Assembly: GCA_963805255.1 (NCBI GenBank)
Contig: CAWDTK010000019.1
Location: 434,001-498,000, forward strand
Source of the DNA: Bog-532 sp963805255
GTDB taxonomy: Bacteria > Actinomycetota > Actinomycetes > Streptosporangiales > Streptosporangiaceae
Reading direction: 5' to 3'
DNA: 64,000 bases
The stretch's first letter is position 1. Each line of letters opens with the position of its first letter. Both the position numbers and the translations under genes were made by a program. Shown one piece after another: positions 16,525 to 24,702 of the stretch. The notes beneath the pieces were generated by a model, which saw nothing but the letters and a program-made list of their open reading frames with translations, was not told the DNA's origin and searched no databases.

Positions 16525-17283
16525 ATGGTCTGCTACCTCCCCAGAACCGGCACGTTCGCCGTCATCGGCTTTGCCGTCTACCTCGTCTGGCACAAGGCCA
16601 TCATGCATGTCCTCGGCATGGTCGGGACAGCGACGGAAATCGCGCTGCTCCTCGGCGCGGAGGTGGCCGTCGCGATCGTCCTGATCCGGACCGGGCGCAT
16701 GATCCGGCGCCGCCGGGCCCAGGCCGGCGCCTGCACGACCTGCCGGTTCCGCTGCCAGGAAGCCCTGCAGAGCCGCCCGAACCTGCTCGTCAACCGCGTC
16801 GACCGCCGCATCACCCCGCCCCCGCCCGCCCGCCCGGTCGTCCGGACCTGCCACCCCGCCGCCCCCATCCTCGGAAGACCCCGCACGCCTGCCCGCCCCG
16901 CTTTCGACTCCCGCCCCGCCGCGGCTTTCCAGCCCGCGCCGGCCGCCCCAGTCTCCCGGCCGGCTCCGGCTCCCGGGCCCGCCCCGGCCTCCCGCCCCGC
17001 CGCGGCTTTCCAGCCCGCGTCGGCCGCCCCAGTCTCCCGGCCGGCTCCAGACCACGCTTCGCGCCCGGCTGCCGCTGCCCAGGCTCCCCGCCCGTTCCCC
17101 GCTGCGCGGCGAACCCCGGCCACTCCCCGTCACATCGTTCCCGCCCGTAAACACTGGCCCCTCGCATCCCGCCCGGTAACATGCGAACCGGTCACCTCCG
17201 TCGAAGCTGTCCCCTTCGACGGTTACGTCCTCACCCCGGACGGCGTAGACGCCGAGCCGGCCCCCGCCGCCGAGGCGCACTGA
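16525..17283 (+). CDS. Pro/Ala-rich membrane protein, function unknown
   Basis: A 252-residue protein. The N-terminus holds two predicted transmembrane helices (TFAVIGFAVYLVWHKAIM, about residues 9-26, and EIALLLGAEVAVAIVLI, about 38-54). Then come a basic stretch (RRRRAQAG), a Cys-rich motif CTTCRFRC (about residues 72-79) and a long Ala/Pro/Arg tail with two related segments around RPAAAFQPA and APVSRPAP. An AGGAAG site precedes the ATG. The CxxCxxxC motif could bind a metal, but no family was recognised. The repetitive tail would be disordered. Confidence 0.6.
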   Translation: MVCYLPRTGTFAVIGFAVYLVWHKAIMHVLGMVGTATEIALLLGAEVAVAIVLIRTGRMIRRRRAQAGACTTCRFRCQEALQSRPNLLVNRVDRRITPPPPARPVVRTCHPAAPILGRPRTPARPAFDSRPAAAFQPAPAAPVSRPAPAPGPAPASRPAAAFQPASAAPVSRPAPDHASRPAAAAQAPRPFPAARRTPATPRHIVPARKHWPLASRPVTCEPVTSVEAVPFDGYVLTPDGVDAEPAPAAEAH

Positions 17284-17333
17284 TGATCGGCGCCGGAATC
17301 CGCGGCATTTGCGGAAAAGGCCGCGCCGATCAT
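17283..17333. repeat. 11-bp perfect inverted repeat
   Basis: ATGATCGGCGC at 17283-17293 and its complement at 17323-17333, 29 bases apart, directly after the preceding gene. No T-run follows, so it may be a weak terminator or a protein site. Confidence 0.5.
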
Positions 17334-17571
17334 GCGGGACTCAGCCGCGAGGCCGGGCCAGAAGTCAGGCCGGGCGGGACGCCCACCGGACCGGTACCGG
17401 GAGGCACGAAGGCCCGTTCGGCATTGGCGCGAAGGACCGCAACAATGTCAGACGCCGGCCGCTGAGCAAGCCGGTGCGTCGCCTTCACCGGGTAGGTATG
17501 GAACCCGCCCGGCAGCAGGGCACCGGCCAGGCAGCGGTCCCGTGCGGTGTCCCCATGGTATGAAGGTGGCC

Positions 17572-18030
17572 ATGGCGGCAGAGGTGCAATACACAATCGG
17601 GGCCGAGGTGATCTGCACCGACGGCCCGTGCGGCCAGGTGACCCGCGTGGTCGTCGGCCCCGTCGCGCGGGTGGTTACCGGCCTCGTGGTCGAGCCCGCG
17701 GAACGGCACGGTCTCGGGCGGCTCGTTCCGCTGGACCTGCCCGACGCCGGGCCGAACGAGGTCCGGCTGCGCTGCACGACGGCCGAGTTCGAGCGGCTCG
17801 GGTCCGCCGGGGAGACCGAGTTCCTGCCGGGGACCAGCGGCGCGGTGAAGGTGGTCGACGAGGACGGCCTCAGCCTCAGCGTCACCAAGCAGTCCGCCGG
17901 GGAGACTGAGTTCCTGCCGGGGACCAGCGGCGCGGTGAAGGTGGCCGACGAGGACGGCCTCAGCCTCAGCGTCACCAAGCAGGAGGCCGGGGACCTGCCG
18001 CCGGTGGACATCGATCGTCCCGGCCGGTAG
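17572..18030 (+). CDS. PRC-barrel-like protein with internal 30-residue duplication
   Basis: A 152-residue protein starting MAAEVQYTIGAEVICTDGPC, followed by GQVTRVVVGPVARVVTGLVVEP, a pattern typical of PRC-barrel-type small beta domains. Residues 78-107 and 108-137 are a direct repeat of SAGETEFLPGTSGAVKV..., encoded by two 90-bp units (17803-17892 and 17893-17982) that differ at only a few bases. This indicates a recent in-frame duplication. AAGGTGG precedes the ATG at 17572; an alternative ATG is at 17560. The function is unknown. It lies 6 bp upstream of the FAD oxidoreductase gene, suggesting an operon. Confidence 0.72.
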   Translation: MAAEVQYTIGAEVICTDGPCGQVTRVVVGPVARVVTGLVVEPAERHGLGRLVPLDLPDAGPNEVRLRCTTAEFERLGSAGETEFLPGTSGAVKVVDEDGLSLSVTKQSAGETEFLPGTSGAVKVADEDGLSLSVTKQEAGDLPPVDIDRPGR

Positions 18031-18036
18031 CCCGGG

Positions 18037-19200
18037 ATGCCGCCGCGTAGCTGCGTGGTGATCGGGGCCGGGATTCTCGGGGTGTGTGTGGCGGCCTGCC
18101 TGGCCGAGGCGGGCGCCGAGGTGACCCTGCTGGAGCAGGCCCAGCCCGGCCACGGCGCGACCCGATCGAGCTTCGCCTGGCTGAACGCCAACAACAAGAC
18201 GCCCCGTGCGTACTACGACCTCAATCACGCGGGGATGGGTGCGTGGGCGGCGCTTTCCGCCGGTTCCGCTGGTTCGGGTGGCCCGGTGTGGTACCAGCCG
18301 GCCGGCAATATCGAATGGGCGGACAGCGCCGCCGGGCACGCGCGGCTCGCCGCGCGGGTCCGCCGCCTCACCGAATGGGGATATTCGGCCACCCTGATCG
18401 ATGCCGCCACTGCGGCCGGGCTGGAACCGTCGCTGCGGCTGTCCCCGTCGGTAACTGAGGTCGCGTGGTTCCCGGAGGAGGGCTACCTCCTCACCGAGCC
18501 CCTGGTCGCGCACATGGCCGGGCTGGCCACCGCGCACGGGGCTACGCTGGCGACCGGCGCGGCGGGGCACGTGGTAGGCATCGACACCCACGGCGGGTCG
18601 GTGCGCGCGGTGCGGACGGCCGCCGGCCAGGTGATACCAGCCGATGCGGTGGTGTGCTGCGCGGGACGCTGGGCGCCGCAGGTGGCCGCGCTGGCCGGCG
18701 CGGCCTGCCCGGTGCCGCTGGTGCCGTGGTCATCACCCGGCGCGGAAGCCCCCGGGCTCGTCGTCCGGGCCGGTCCCGTGTCCGGCCTGGCGCGCATGCT
18801 GCACGCGCCGGAGGTTTACCTGCGGCCGCATTCGGGCGGGCTCGTGCACCTGGAGGCGCCGGACGCGGCGGTGGACCTGCACACGCCCGACGCGAAGCTG
18901 AGGCGCTGGGCGGGGGAACTGCTGCGCCGGGCCCGCCTGGTGGCCGGCGGGCTGGACGACGCCGAAGTCACCGGGTACCGGGTGTGCGTGCGCCCGATGC
19001 CAGCCGACGGCCAGTCCATCGTGGGCTGGCTTCCCGGCGCCGGCGGCCTGTACGTGGCCGTGACGCACAGCGGGGTCACCCTCGGCGCGCATTTGGCCCG
19101 CCTGATCGCGGCCGAGGTGACCAGCGGTGCGCCGCTTTCCGGACTCGAACCCTACCGGCCCGGCCGTTTCGCGCCCACCGGCAGCCGGCTGCTGGGCTGA
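18037..19200 (+). CDS. FAD-dependent oxidoreductase (D-amino-acid oxidase/DadA family)
   Basis: A 387-residue flavoprotein. It opens with the Rossmann motif CVVIGAGILGVCVAACLAEAGAEVTLLEQ (GxGxxG then the acidic residue that binds FAD ribose). The substrate-binding middle section is typical of DAO-type enzymes, and the C-terminal FAD motif GGLYVAVTHSGVTLGAHLARLIAAEV is clear. It should oxidise an amine or D-amino acid; the substrate cannot be read from context. It starts 6 bp after the PRC-barrel-like gene. Confidence 0.88.
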   Translation: MPPRSCVVIGAGILGVCVAACLAEAGAEVTLLEQAQPGHGATRSSFAWLNANNKTPRAYYDLNHAGMGAWAALSAGSAGSGGPVWYQPAGNIEWADSAAGHARLAARVRRLTEWGYSATLIDAATAAGLEPSLRLSPSVTEVAWFPEEGYLLTEPLVAHMAGLATAHGATLATGAAGHVVGIDTHGGSVRAVRTAAGQVIPADAVVCCAGRWAPQVAALAGAACPVPLVPWSSPGAEAPGLVVRAGPVSGLARMLHAPEVYLRPHSGGLVHLEAPDAAVDLHTPDAKLRRWAGELLRRARLVAGGLDDAEVTGYRVCVRPMPADGQSIVGWLPGAGGLYVAVTHSGVTLGAHLARLIAAEVTSGAPLSGLEPYRPGRFAPTGSRLLG

Positions 19201-19354
19201 ACGGCCCGTATCGGGATCGCCGTAATGCCGCCGCAGGCACCGGCGGGTCGTTGGGCTCTGCCCGGGAGGACCAAGGGCCTGGGGTAGGGCTGCTGAACGT
19301 CGCTGTCGTGACGGCGGCCCGTCCCCGATGCTGTGCGGGGAGGAGTGCGATGAG

Positions 19355-20395
19355 ATGGGTATCAGCTACTACGACGCGCTCTTGCCGGTACGTGAGCCCG
19401 GGGCCGGCCTTCGGGGCGTGATGGCCGGTCTCCGGCTTCCATACCGGGTGCTCGCGTCGATCCGCGTGCCTGCGGGCCGGATAGTTGTCGCGTTCGTTTC
19501 TGATAACGCCCGGCTCAGCCGCATGTTCGCGGCCAACTGGGCTCAGGCCGGGACGGATCAGGAGCCGGACGCCACGCTTTACGCGCTGGCCCAGCCAGCC
19601 TGCGGCTACGGGCTTGATGGGGAGTGGGACAGGGCGCGATGGTGGTCGCGGGATCAGAAGACGATGGTGGCCTTTGGATTTGGCTCATACCGGCTGGTTA
19701 AGGTGTGCGTCCGGGGCATTTGCTCTGCGGTGAGCGGGGACGACATATTGTTCTTGCACGGATGCGCATTGTCTTTCGGCGCGGGGACTCATCGGCGGGG
19801 GGTGGTTATCACGGGGAGTTCCGGGGCGGGGAAGACCACGCTTGTGGCGGGACTGTTGCGGCATCCGGAGTTTTCAATAGCGGTACTGAACGACGACTGG
19901 GGTGCCATTTCGCTGAGTTCCGGGGATTTGGTCAGCACCGGAGAGAGGATGCTGCACATGAAGTCAAGCAGCGTGCTGGCCCTTCGTCCCGGCTTCTTCA
20001 CGAGCGCACCGGCAGGCTCGTATTCGCGCGATCTCTCCGAGCGGGATCGGGCTGCCCGGCTGCTGGTGTCGCCGGAAAGTGTCTACGGGACGGCATGGAC
20101 GACCTCGGCGGCGGTGGTTGAGCAGGTGGCCGTGGTTGTGCGGGAGCCGCCGGGCTGGTCGCCGCCGGGCCAGGGGGGTGCGGCCGTGCGGGAGCTCGAG
20201 AGCGAGGGTGAGGTGGGTTCCGTGCACCATCATGAGGCGTTCTTCAACGGATCCCTGATCCTGAGGGAGGAAGCGGATAAGTTGCGTGAGGAACGGCATT
20301 ACCTGCGACTCCTCAATCGCACAACGGTGTCTTGGATAAATAATTGCGGCACGCCCGAGGCCCTGCTGGGTAACTTCATTTCCGCAGTCATATAA
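19355..20395 (+). CDS. HPr kinase-like P-loop protein
   Basis: A 346-residue protein. The C-terminal half has DDILFLHGCALSFG, then the Walker A loop VVITGSSGAGKTTLVAGLL (about residues 150-168) and SIAVLNDDWGAISL, the pattern of the HprK C-terminal kinase-like domain found in many actinobacterial proteins often seen beside RiPP or sugar-acid genes. No HPr or PTS gene is nearby, so the substrate is unlikely to be HPr. The ATG at 19355 was chosen because GGGGAGGAG lies eight bases upstream; an earlier in-frame ATG is at 19328. An RraA-like gene follows 70 bp downstream. Confidence 0.78.
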   Translation: MGISYYDALLPVREPGAGLRGVMAGLRLPYRVLASIRVPAGRIVVAFVSDNARLSRMFAANWAQAGTDQEPDATLYALAQPACGYGLDGEWDRARWWSRDQKTMVAFGFGSYRLVKVCVRGICSAVSGDDILFLHGCALSFGAGTHRRGVVITGSSGAGKTTLVAGLLRHPEFSIAVLNDDWGAISLSSGDLVSTGERMLHMKSSSVLALRPGFFTSAPAGSYSRDLSERDRAARLLVSPESVYGTAWTTSAAVVEQVAVVVREPPGWSPPGQGGAAVRELESEGEVGSVHHHEAFFNGSLILREEADKLREERHYLRLLNRTTVSWINNCGTPEALLGNFISAVI

Positions 20396-20465
20396 TCGCG
20401 TAGGGCGGTACCTCCAGGCCGGATAACGGATCTGTCCGGGGACCTGGCCTCCGGGGAGGAGTCTA

Positions 20466-20956
20466 GTGACCGACACCAGTATGGCGACCGCCGACCTGGT
20501 CGATGCTTACGGGCCGGAAGCGCGGGTGTGTGACATCCAGTTCCGCCAGTTCGGTGGCCGGCGAATGTTCTGCGGGCCGGTGCGCACGGTTTCCTGCGAC
20601 GAGGATAACGGCCTGGTCCGCGATCTGCTGCGGACGCCCGGTTCGGGCGGCGTCCTTGTCGTGGACGGTGGCGGCTCCCTGCGCACCGCGCTCGTCGGCG
20701 ACCTGATCGCGGGAGCAGCGCAGGCCAACGGCTGGGCAGGGCTGGTCGTGCACGGGGCGGTCCGTGACAGTGCGGCGCTGTGCGGCCTGGATCTCGGCGT
20801 CAAGGCACTGGGCACCATCCCGCGCACGAGCGGGAAGACCGGCGCTGGTGCTGTCGATGTGCCCGTGACGTTCGGTCACGTCACGTTCCAGCCGGGGACA
20901 TGCTGCACGCCGACGACGACGGGATAGTCCTGCTGCCGTCCGCCCCCGGGATGTGA
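20466..20956 (+). pseudogene. RraA-family protein (HMG aldolase-like), frameshifted near the C-terminus
   Basis: Starts at GTG 20466 after GGGGAGGA. ATADLVDAYGPEARVCDIQF, VLVVDGGGSLRTALVGDLIA (about residue 60) and the RraA core GWAGLVVHGAVRDSAALCGLDLGVKALG are intact. Near 20896 the frame slips: the next frame gives FQPG then DMLHADDDGIVLLPSA, ending at TGA 20956, which is the normal C-terminus. As read, the protein ends early as FQPGTCCTPTTTG at 20927. One missing base in a GGGG run explains this. RraA-fold proteins either inhibit RNase E or act as 4-hydroxy-4-methyl-2-oxoglutarate aldolases. Confidence 0.85.
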
Positions 20957-21358
20957 AGGCAAGGGCCAGGCGTGTACGGTTCCCAGAACCGGACACGAGT
21001 CTCGTTATGTTCACCGCTCCGGAGGCCGCCCCTGGGGACTAGCGAACTTGTAGCGCTGACTTGGCTAAGTGCTGGTTCGGCTAGAGGTTGCCGCCAAGAT
21101 CGTTCCGCGTATTTCCGGATCATGGTCAGTGTGAAGGGAGGGTGTACGGCTATGAGCTGTCCCGTATGGTCACCCGGCATCACCCGCTGCGGGTGATCCA
21201 CCGTAGCAAGATGTGCGCGATGGTTACCCTCGCTGCCGTCTTTTCCGCGGTCTGGGTCCGAAACGGGTTTGTGGGGATCCCTGACCCATCGGACGAGCGG
21301 GCCTGGTACCGCTGTGACGGCGTTGACCGAGATGTTGCCAATAGATGGGAGTCAGACC
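20957..21358. other. intergenic region, no supported gene
   Basis: Between the RraA-like and CMD genes. Short open stretches occur but none has a plausible start with similarity. The right end carries GGGAG for the CMD gene. Confidence 0.4.
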
Positions 21359-21676
21359 ATGGCCAAAGGAGATGCGCCGGTGCTGGAGGCGCTGGCCGAC
21401 ATCAACGCGGTGTCGGTGGAGCGGACCGACCTGGATCCGGCGTCGCTTATTCTCGTCCGGCTCGCCGCTCTCGTCGCGGTGGATGCCCCGGCGTCGTCGT
21501 ACCTGGCTCACGTCGGGCCCGCTATTGAGGTCGGGGTGACCCTCGACCAGGCCCAGGATGTACTTGTCGCGGTCGCGCCGATCGTGGGCACCCCGCGTAC
21601 GCTGTCGGCAGCTGCCAAGATTGTCGAGGCGCTCGGCCTGGCGATTGATCTGGCGGAGACGGGCGAGGGCGCCTGA
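21359..21676 (+). CDS. carboxymuconolactone decarboxylase-like (CMD/AhpD fold) protein
   Basis: A 105-residue all-alpha protein: LILVRLAALVAVDAPASSYLAHVGPAIEVGVTLDQAQDVLVAVAPIVG is the CMD-family core. The redox-active CxxC of AhpD is absent, so peroxidase activity is unlikely. Start ATG 21359 has GGGAG six bases upstream; an in-frame extension to 21269 lacks family similarity. It stands alone on the plus strand. Confidence 0.8.
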   Translation: MAKGDAPVLEALADINAVSVERTDLDPASLILVRLAALVAVDAPASSYLAHVGPAIEVGVTLDQAQDVLVAVAPIVGTPRTLSAAAKIVEALGLAIDLAETGEGA

Positions 21677-21850
21677 CCGCGCTCCTCGTCGCGGGATGGC
21701 GCCCCCAGCAGGCGCACCCAGCAGTGTCCAGCGTGCCATCATCCTGTTTGGGTGATTTCGGCGATGTGCTCGCCTATTGCGTAGTCGGCATTACTGGAAC
21801 GTCACTGCGGCGGGCGGACCAATCACATGCTTGTGGCGCGTACGAAGGCA

Positions 21851-22044
21851 TCAGTTCCAGCTGTGACGGCTGAGCATGACGACGATCACTACGACGCAAG
21901 CCACGTTCAGTCCCACGCCAAGGACCAGGAACGCGGCCATCCCTGTTCGATGCGGCCGGTAAGGACGTTGAAGTTCTGTCCCCAGAAGCCGGCAAGGAAG
22001 GAGATGGGCAGGAAAACGGTGGCCACCGCTGCGAGCCTGCGGCT
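21851..22044 (-). pseudogene. corA: CorA-type Mg2+ transporter, C-terminal remnant
   Basis: On the minus strand RRLAAVATVFLPISFLAGFWGQNF, followed after one frameshift by AFLVLGVGLNVACVVVIVVM, reproduces the last two transmembrane helices of a CorA-family transporter with a GQN variant of the GMN loop, as in some actinobacterial members. The cytoplasmic N-terminal domain is missing and the frame shifts near 21935. The flanking minus-strand stretch up to 22235 is hydrophobic and Gly-rich but not recognisable. Confidence 0.68.
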
Positions 22045-22309
22045 CCCGTCCTGGGCCGTCGGCGGCCTCGGGGGGTAGCGTGGCCATTGTGAATGCACCC
22101 CAGGCCGGCGAGCCCCAGGATGCCAGCGCCGCCCGCGACGACCAGTCCGGCGGTGCGGGCGATGCCGGCGAGCAGGCCCACCCCACCGGGGCCGAAGCCG
22201 CCGAGCGTGACACCGCCGCCGGTCAGTGCGAGCACGCCGGGCGCCCCGACTGGGCCGGGCGGCTCCGGCGCGAGGCCCGCATCCTGCTCACGGCCCCCGC
22301 CGAGACGAG

Positions 22310-22660
22310 GTGACCCGCACCGTGGACGCCAATGGCGAGACCTGGGTGGCGCTGCTGCACCGCCCGGGCCCGGCCGCGCCCAGCGAAGGAAGCTTGTTCG
22401 AGGATCCGCGCTTCGCCGAGCATGTCGCGTTCCTCGCCCGGATGCGGGAGGCCGGGTACCTGGTCGCCGCCGGGCCGCTGATCGACGAGGCCGGAGCGGG
22501 CATGGCGATCCTCCGGCTGCCCGGCAACGGCCAGCTCGAGGCGGCCACCCGGATGGCCACCGAGGACGACCTCAGCGTCGCCGGGGGTTTCTTCACGGTC
22601 GCCGTCCGCCCCTGGCATGTCGTCATGCAAGGCCGCCCGGCGTACCCCGCTGGCCCGTGA
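22310..22660 (+). CDS. YciI-family protein
   Basis: About 116 residues. ETWVALLHRPGPAAP, FAEHVAFLARMREAGYLVAAGPL and GGFFTVAVRPWHVV match the YCII-related ferredoxin-like family (LxxHxxxLxxLxxxGxLxxAGP). The His in FAEHVAFL is the conserved family residue. Start is GTG 22310 or GTG 22322; GAGACGAG lies close to the first. The role is unknown; family members are small possible enzymes or stress-related proteins. Confidence 0.8.
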   Translation: MTRTVDANGETWVALLHRPGPAAPSEGSLFEDPRFAEHVAFLARMREAGYLVAAGPLIDEAGAGMAILRLPGNGQLEAATRMATEDDLSVAGGFFTVAVRPWHVVMQGRPAYPAGP

Positions 22661-22680
22661 GCCGTGCCACGGAGCCGCCG

Positions 22681-23391
22681 TTACCCCTCGCGCGGCGCGA
22701 CCTGGGCCGTATCACCCGCCGCAAAGGCGGCGGAGAACAGATAGCTGGTGGCCAGGCTGCGGTAGGGCCGCCACGGCTCGGCGATCGCGGTCACCTCGGC
22801 GGCGAGGGGCAGATGATCGAGGTGGTACGCGGACCGGACGGCCTTGCGCAGGGCCAGGTCACCGGGCAGCACGACGTCCTCCCGGTTCAGGGCCAGGATC
22901 AGGGCGCCCTGCACGGTCCACGGCCCGATCCCCGGGATGGCCGTGAGCTGCGCCATGATCTCCTCATCCGGCAGGCCGCTCAGCACGGCGAGGTCCAGCC
23001 GGCCATCGGACAGCCGTTCCGCGAGGTCGCGCAGCGTGGCGACCTTCCGGCCCGACAGCCCCGCGCGGCGCAGTTCAGCGGGATCGGCCCGCAGCAGCTC
23101 TTCCGCCGAGGGCAGCTGGCCGCCGAACAGCGTCTGGATCCGCGCCAGGATGCGCCGGGTGGACGCCACCGACAGCTGCTGGCCGGTGACCTGGAACACC
23201 AGCGCGCCGTACAGGTCCATCGCCGGCAGCTCGGCCATCCATCCGCGCGGGTCGAAGTCCGGCCGCTCGTCGATGAGCCGGGCCAGCACCGGGTCGGCCT
23301 GGCGCAGGTGGGAACGCGCGTCCCGCAGCCGGGCGGCCTGGCCGCGGCGATCTTCGGTCACCGGCCCCATGCTGGGCTGTTCCGGATCCAT
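22681..23391 (-). CDS. DNA-3-methyladenine glycosylase (AlkA-like HhH-GPD)
   Basis: A 236-residue base-excision glycosylase. The helix-hairpin-helix LTAIPGIGPWTVQGALILAL (about residues 166-185) is followed by VVLPGDLALRKAV, whose Asp is the catalytic residue of HhH-GPD enzymes. It lacks the extra N-terminal domain of E. coli AlkA and resembles the shorter bacterial DNA-3-methyladenine glycosylase II proteins. It would excise alkylated purines. It is convergent with the YciI gene, with 20 bp between stops. Confidence 0.9.
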   Translation of the reverse strand: MDPEQPSMGPVTEDRRGQAARLRDARSHLRQADPVLARLIDERPDFDPRGWMAELPAMDLYGALVFQVTGQQLSVASTRRILARIQTLFGGQLPSAEELLRADPAELRRAGLSGRKVATLRDLAERLSDGRLDLAVLSGLPDEEIMAQLTAIPGIGPWTVQGALILALNREDVVLPGDLALRKAVRSAYHLDHLPLAAEVTAIAEPWRPYRSLATSYLFSAAFAAGDTAQVAPREG

Positions 23392-23493
23392 GGCACCCTA
23401 TCTTCATACATCCCGTCCGATGCCCGAGCCCGGGGCAGGCCAGGTGGATGGGCCAGATCCGGCGCCGGAACGAACGTTCGAGGAGAAGAACCT

Positions 23494-24702
23494 GTGGTGG
23501 TGCCGCTCTTTGGCCGAATCATCGCGGCAGTAATCGGCGGCGTGCTGGTCCTGACGGTATGGGGAAGCGTCATCGGCGCGCTCATCGTGTCACGGCCGGT
23601 GGCCAGCCGGCTGACGCGAGCAGCGGACAAGTTTGTCAACGTGCTGTTCCGGATGATCAACGAGCGCTTGGCCGACTACCGTCGGCGGGACCGGGTGCTC
23701 GCCGCCCAGGCCGCGGCGATCCTGCTCGCGCAGCTGCTCGTCTGGCTGGGAACCTCCTTTATCGGGTTCGCTCTGCTGCTGTGGCCGTTCGAGAAGGGCG
23801 GTGTGGCGGCCGCCTTCACCTCCTCCGGGTCCGCGATGTTCACGCTGGGCTTCGAGGTGCCAGCCGGCACAACGCCAGCGTTTGTGGTCTTCGCCGGCGC
23901 CGCGACCGGCCTGGTCATCATCACGCTGCAGATCGCCTACCTGCCCACCCTGTACGCGGCGTTCAACCGGAGGGAAACCGAAGTGGCGCTGCTGAACGCC
24001 CGCGCCGGTGTCCCGTCGTGGGGCCCGGAGTTGCTGGCGCGCACGCACTACGCCCTCGGTTCGGGCGTGTCGACCATCGACACGATGCCGACCCTGTACG
24101 CGCAGTGGGAGCGCTGGGCCGCGGACGTCGCCGAAAGCCACACCACCTACCTGCCGCTGGTCCGGTTCCGCTCCCCCCAGCCGTTCTCGTCCTGGGTGAC
24201 CGCGCTGCTGGCCGTGCTGGATTCGGCCGCCCTGTTCCTATCCCTCTCCCCGAAGTCCGCCCCGGTCGTGCCCGCCCGGCTCTGCCTGCGCGGCGGGTTT
24301 CAGTGCTTCACCCGGATCGCCCGGGCGATGGGCACCGACGTCCCCACTGAGCCGGACCCGGACGCCAGGATCAGCCTCACCTACGAGGAGTTCCTCGACG
24401 CGGTCGCCCGGATGAAGAAGGTCGACTTCCCGATCGAACGCGACCCGGCCGACGCGTGGCCGGATTTCGTCGGCTGGCGGCTCCTCTACGAGCGGCCGGC
24501 CTACGCGGTCGCCTTCGCTGTCGACGCGGTGCCCGCCAAGTGGTCGGGCCCGCGCATGCACCCTGTCGAGCACATCGAACCGTTCCGGCCGCCGCCCGGA
24601 CGGACGCCGGAATCAGCCGGACAGAGCCGTCCCGCCGATCCTCCCGGGACGCCGGAGAGCCGCCCCGCCGCCGGGATCGCCGACGACGGCCGCCGCGTTT
24701 AG
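23494..24702 (+). CDS. channel-like multi-pass membrane protein
   Basis: A 402-residue protein from GTG 23494, with AGGAG eight bases upstream. Predicted transmembrane helices lie at about residues 7-31 (IIAAVIGGVLVLTVWGSVIGALI), 70-95 (ILLAQLLVWLGTSFIGFALLLW) and 120-142 (FVVFAGAATGLVIITLQIAYL). Between the last two, FTSSGSAMFTLGFEVPA resembles a pore loop, as in two-TM ion channels but without the potassium-filter TVGYG. The ~230-residue soluble C-terminus is conserved-looking up to about HPVEHIEPF, then Pro-rich. Transported ion unknown. Its 3' end overlaps the convergent SDR reading frame. Confidence 0.65.
   Translation: MVVPLFGRIIAAVIGGVLVLTVWGSVIGALIVSRPVASRLTRAADKFVNVLFRMINERLADYRRRDRVLAAQAAAILLAQLLVWLGTSFIGFALLLWPFEKGGVAAAFTSSGSAMFTLGFEVPAGTTPAFVVFAGAATGLVIITLQIAYLPTLYAAFNRRETEVALLNARAGVPSWGPELLARTHYALGSGVSTIDTMPTLYAQWERWAADVAESHTTYLPLVRFRSPQPFSSWVTALLAVLDSAALFLSLSPKSAPVVPARLCLRGGFQCFTRIARAMGTDVPTEPDPDARISLTYEEFLDAVARMKKVDFPIERDPADAWPDFVGWRLLYERPAYAVAFAVDAVPAKWSGPRMHPVEHIEPFRPPPGRTPESAGQSRPADPPGTPESRPAAGIADDGRRV

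Noticed and set aside
22080..22313. Plus-strand frame MAIVNAPQAGEPQD and an overlapping Gly-rich hydrophobic minus-strand frame
   Set aside because: Both strands have coding-like third positions and neither has a recognisable family or a ribosome binding site; the region is left unassigned next to the corA remnant.
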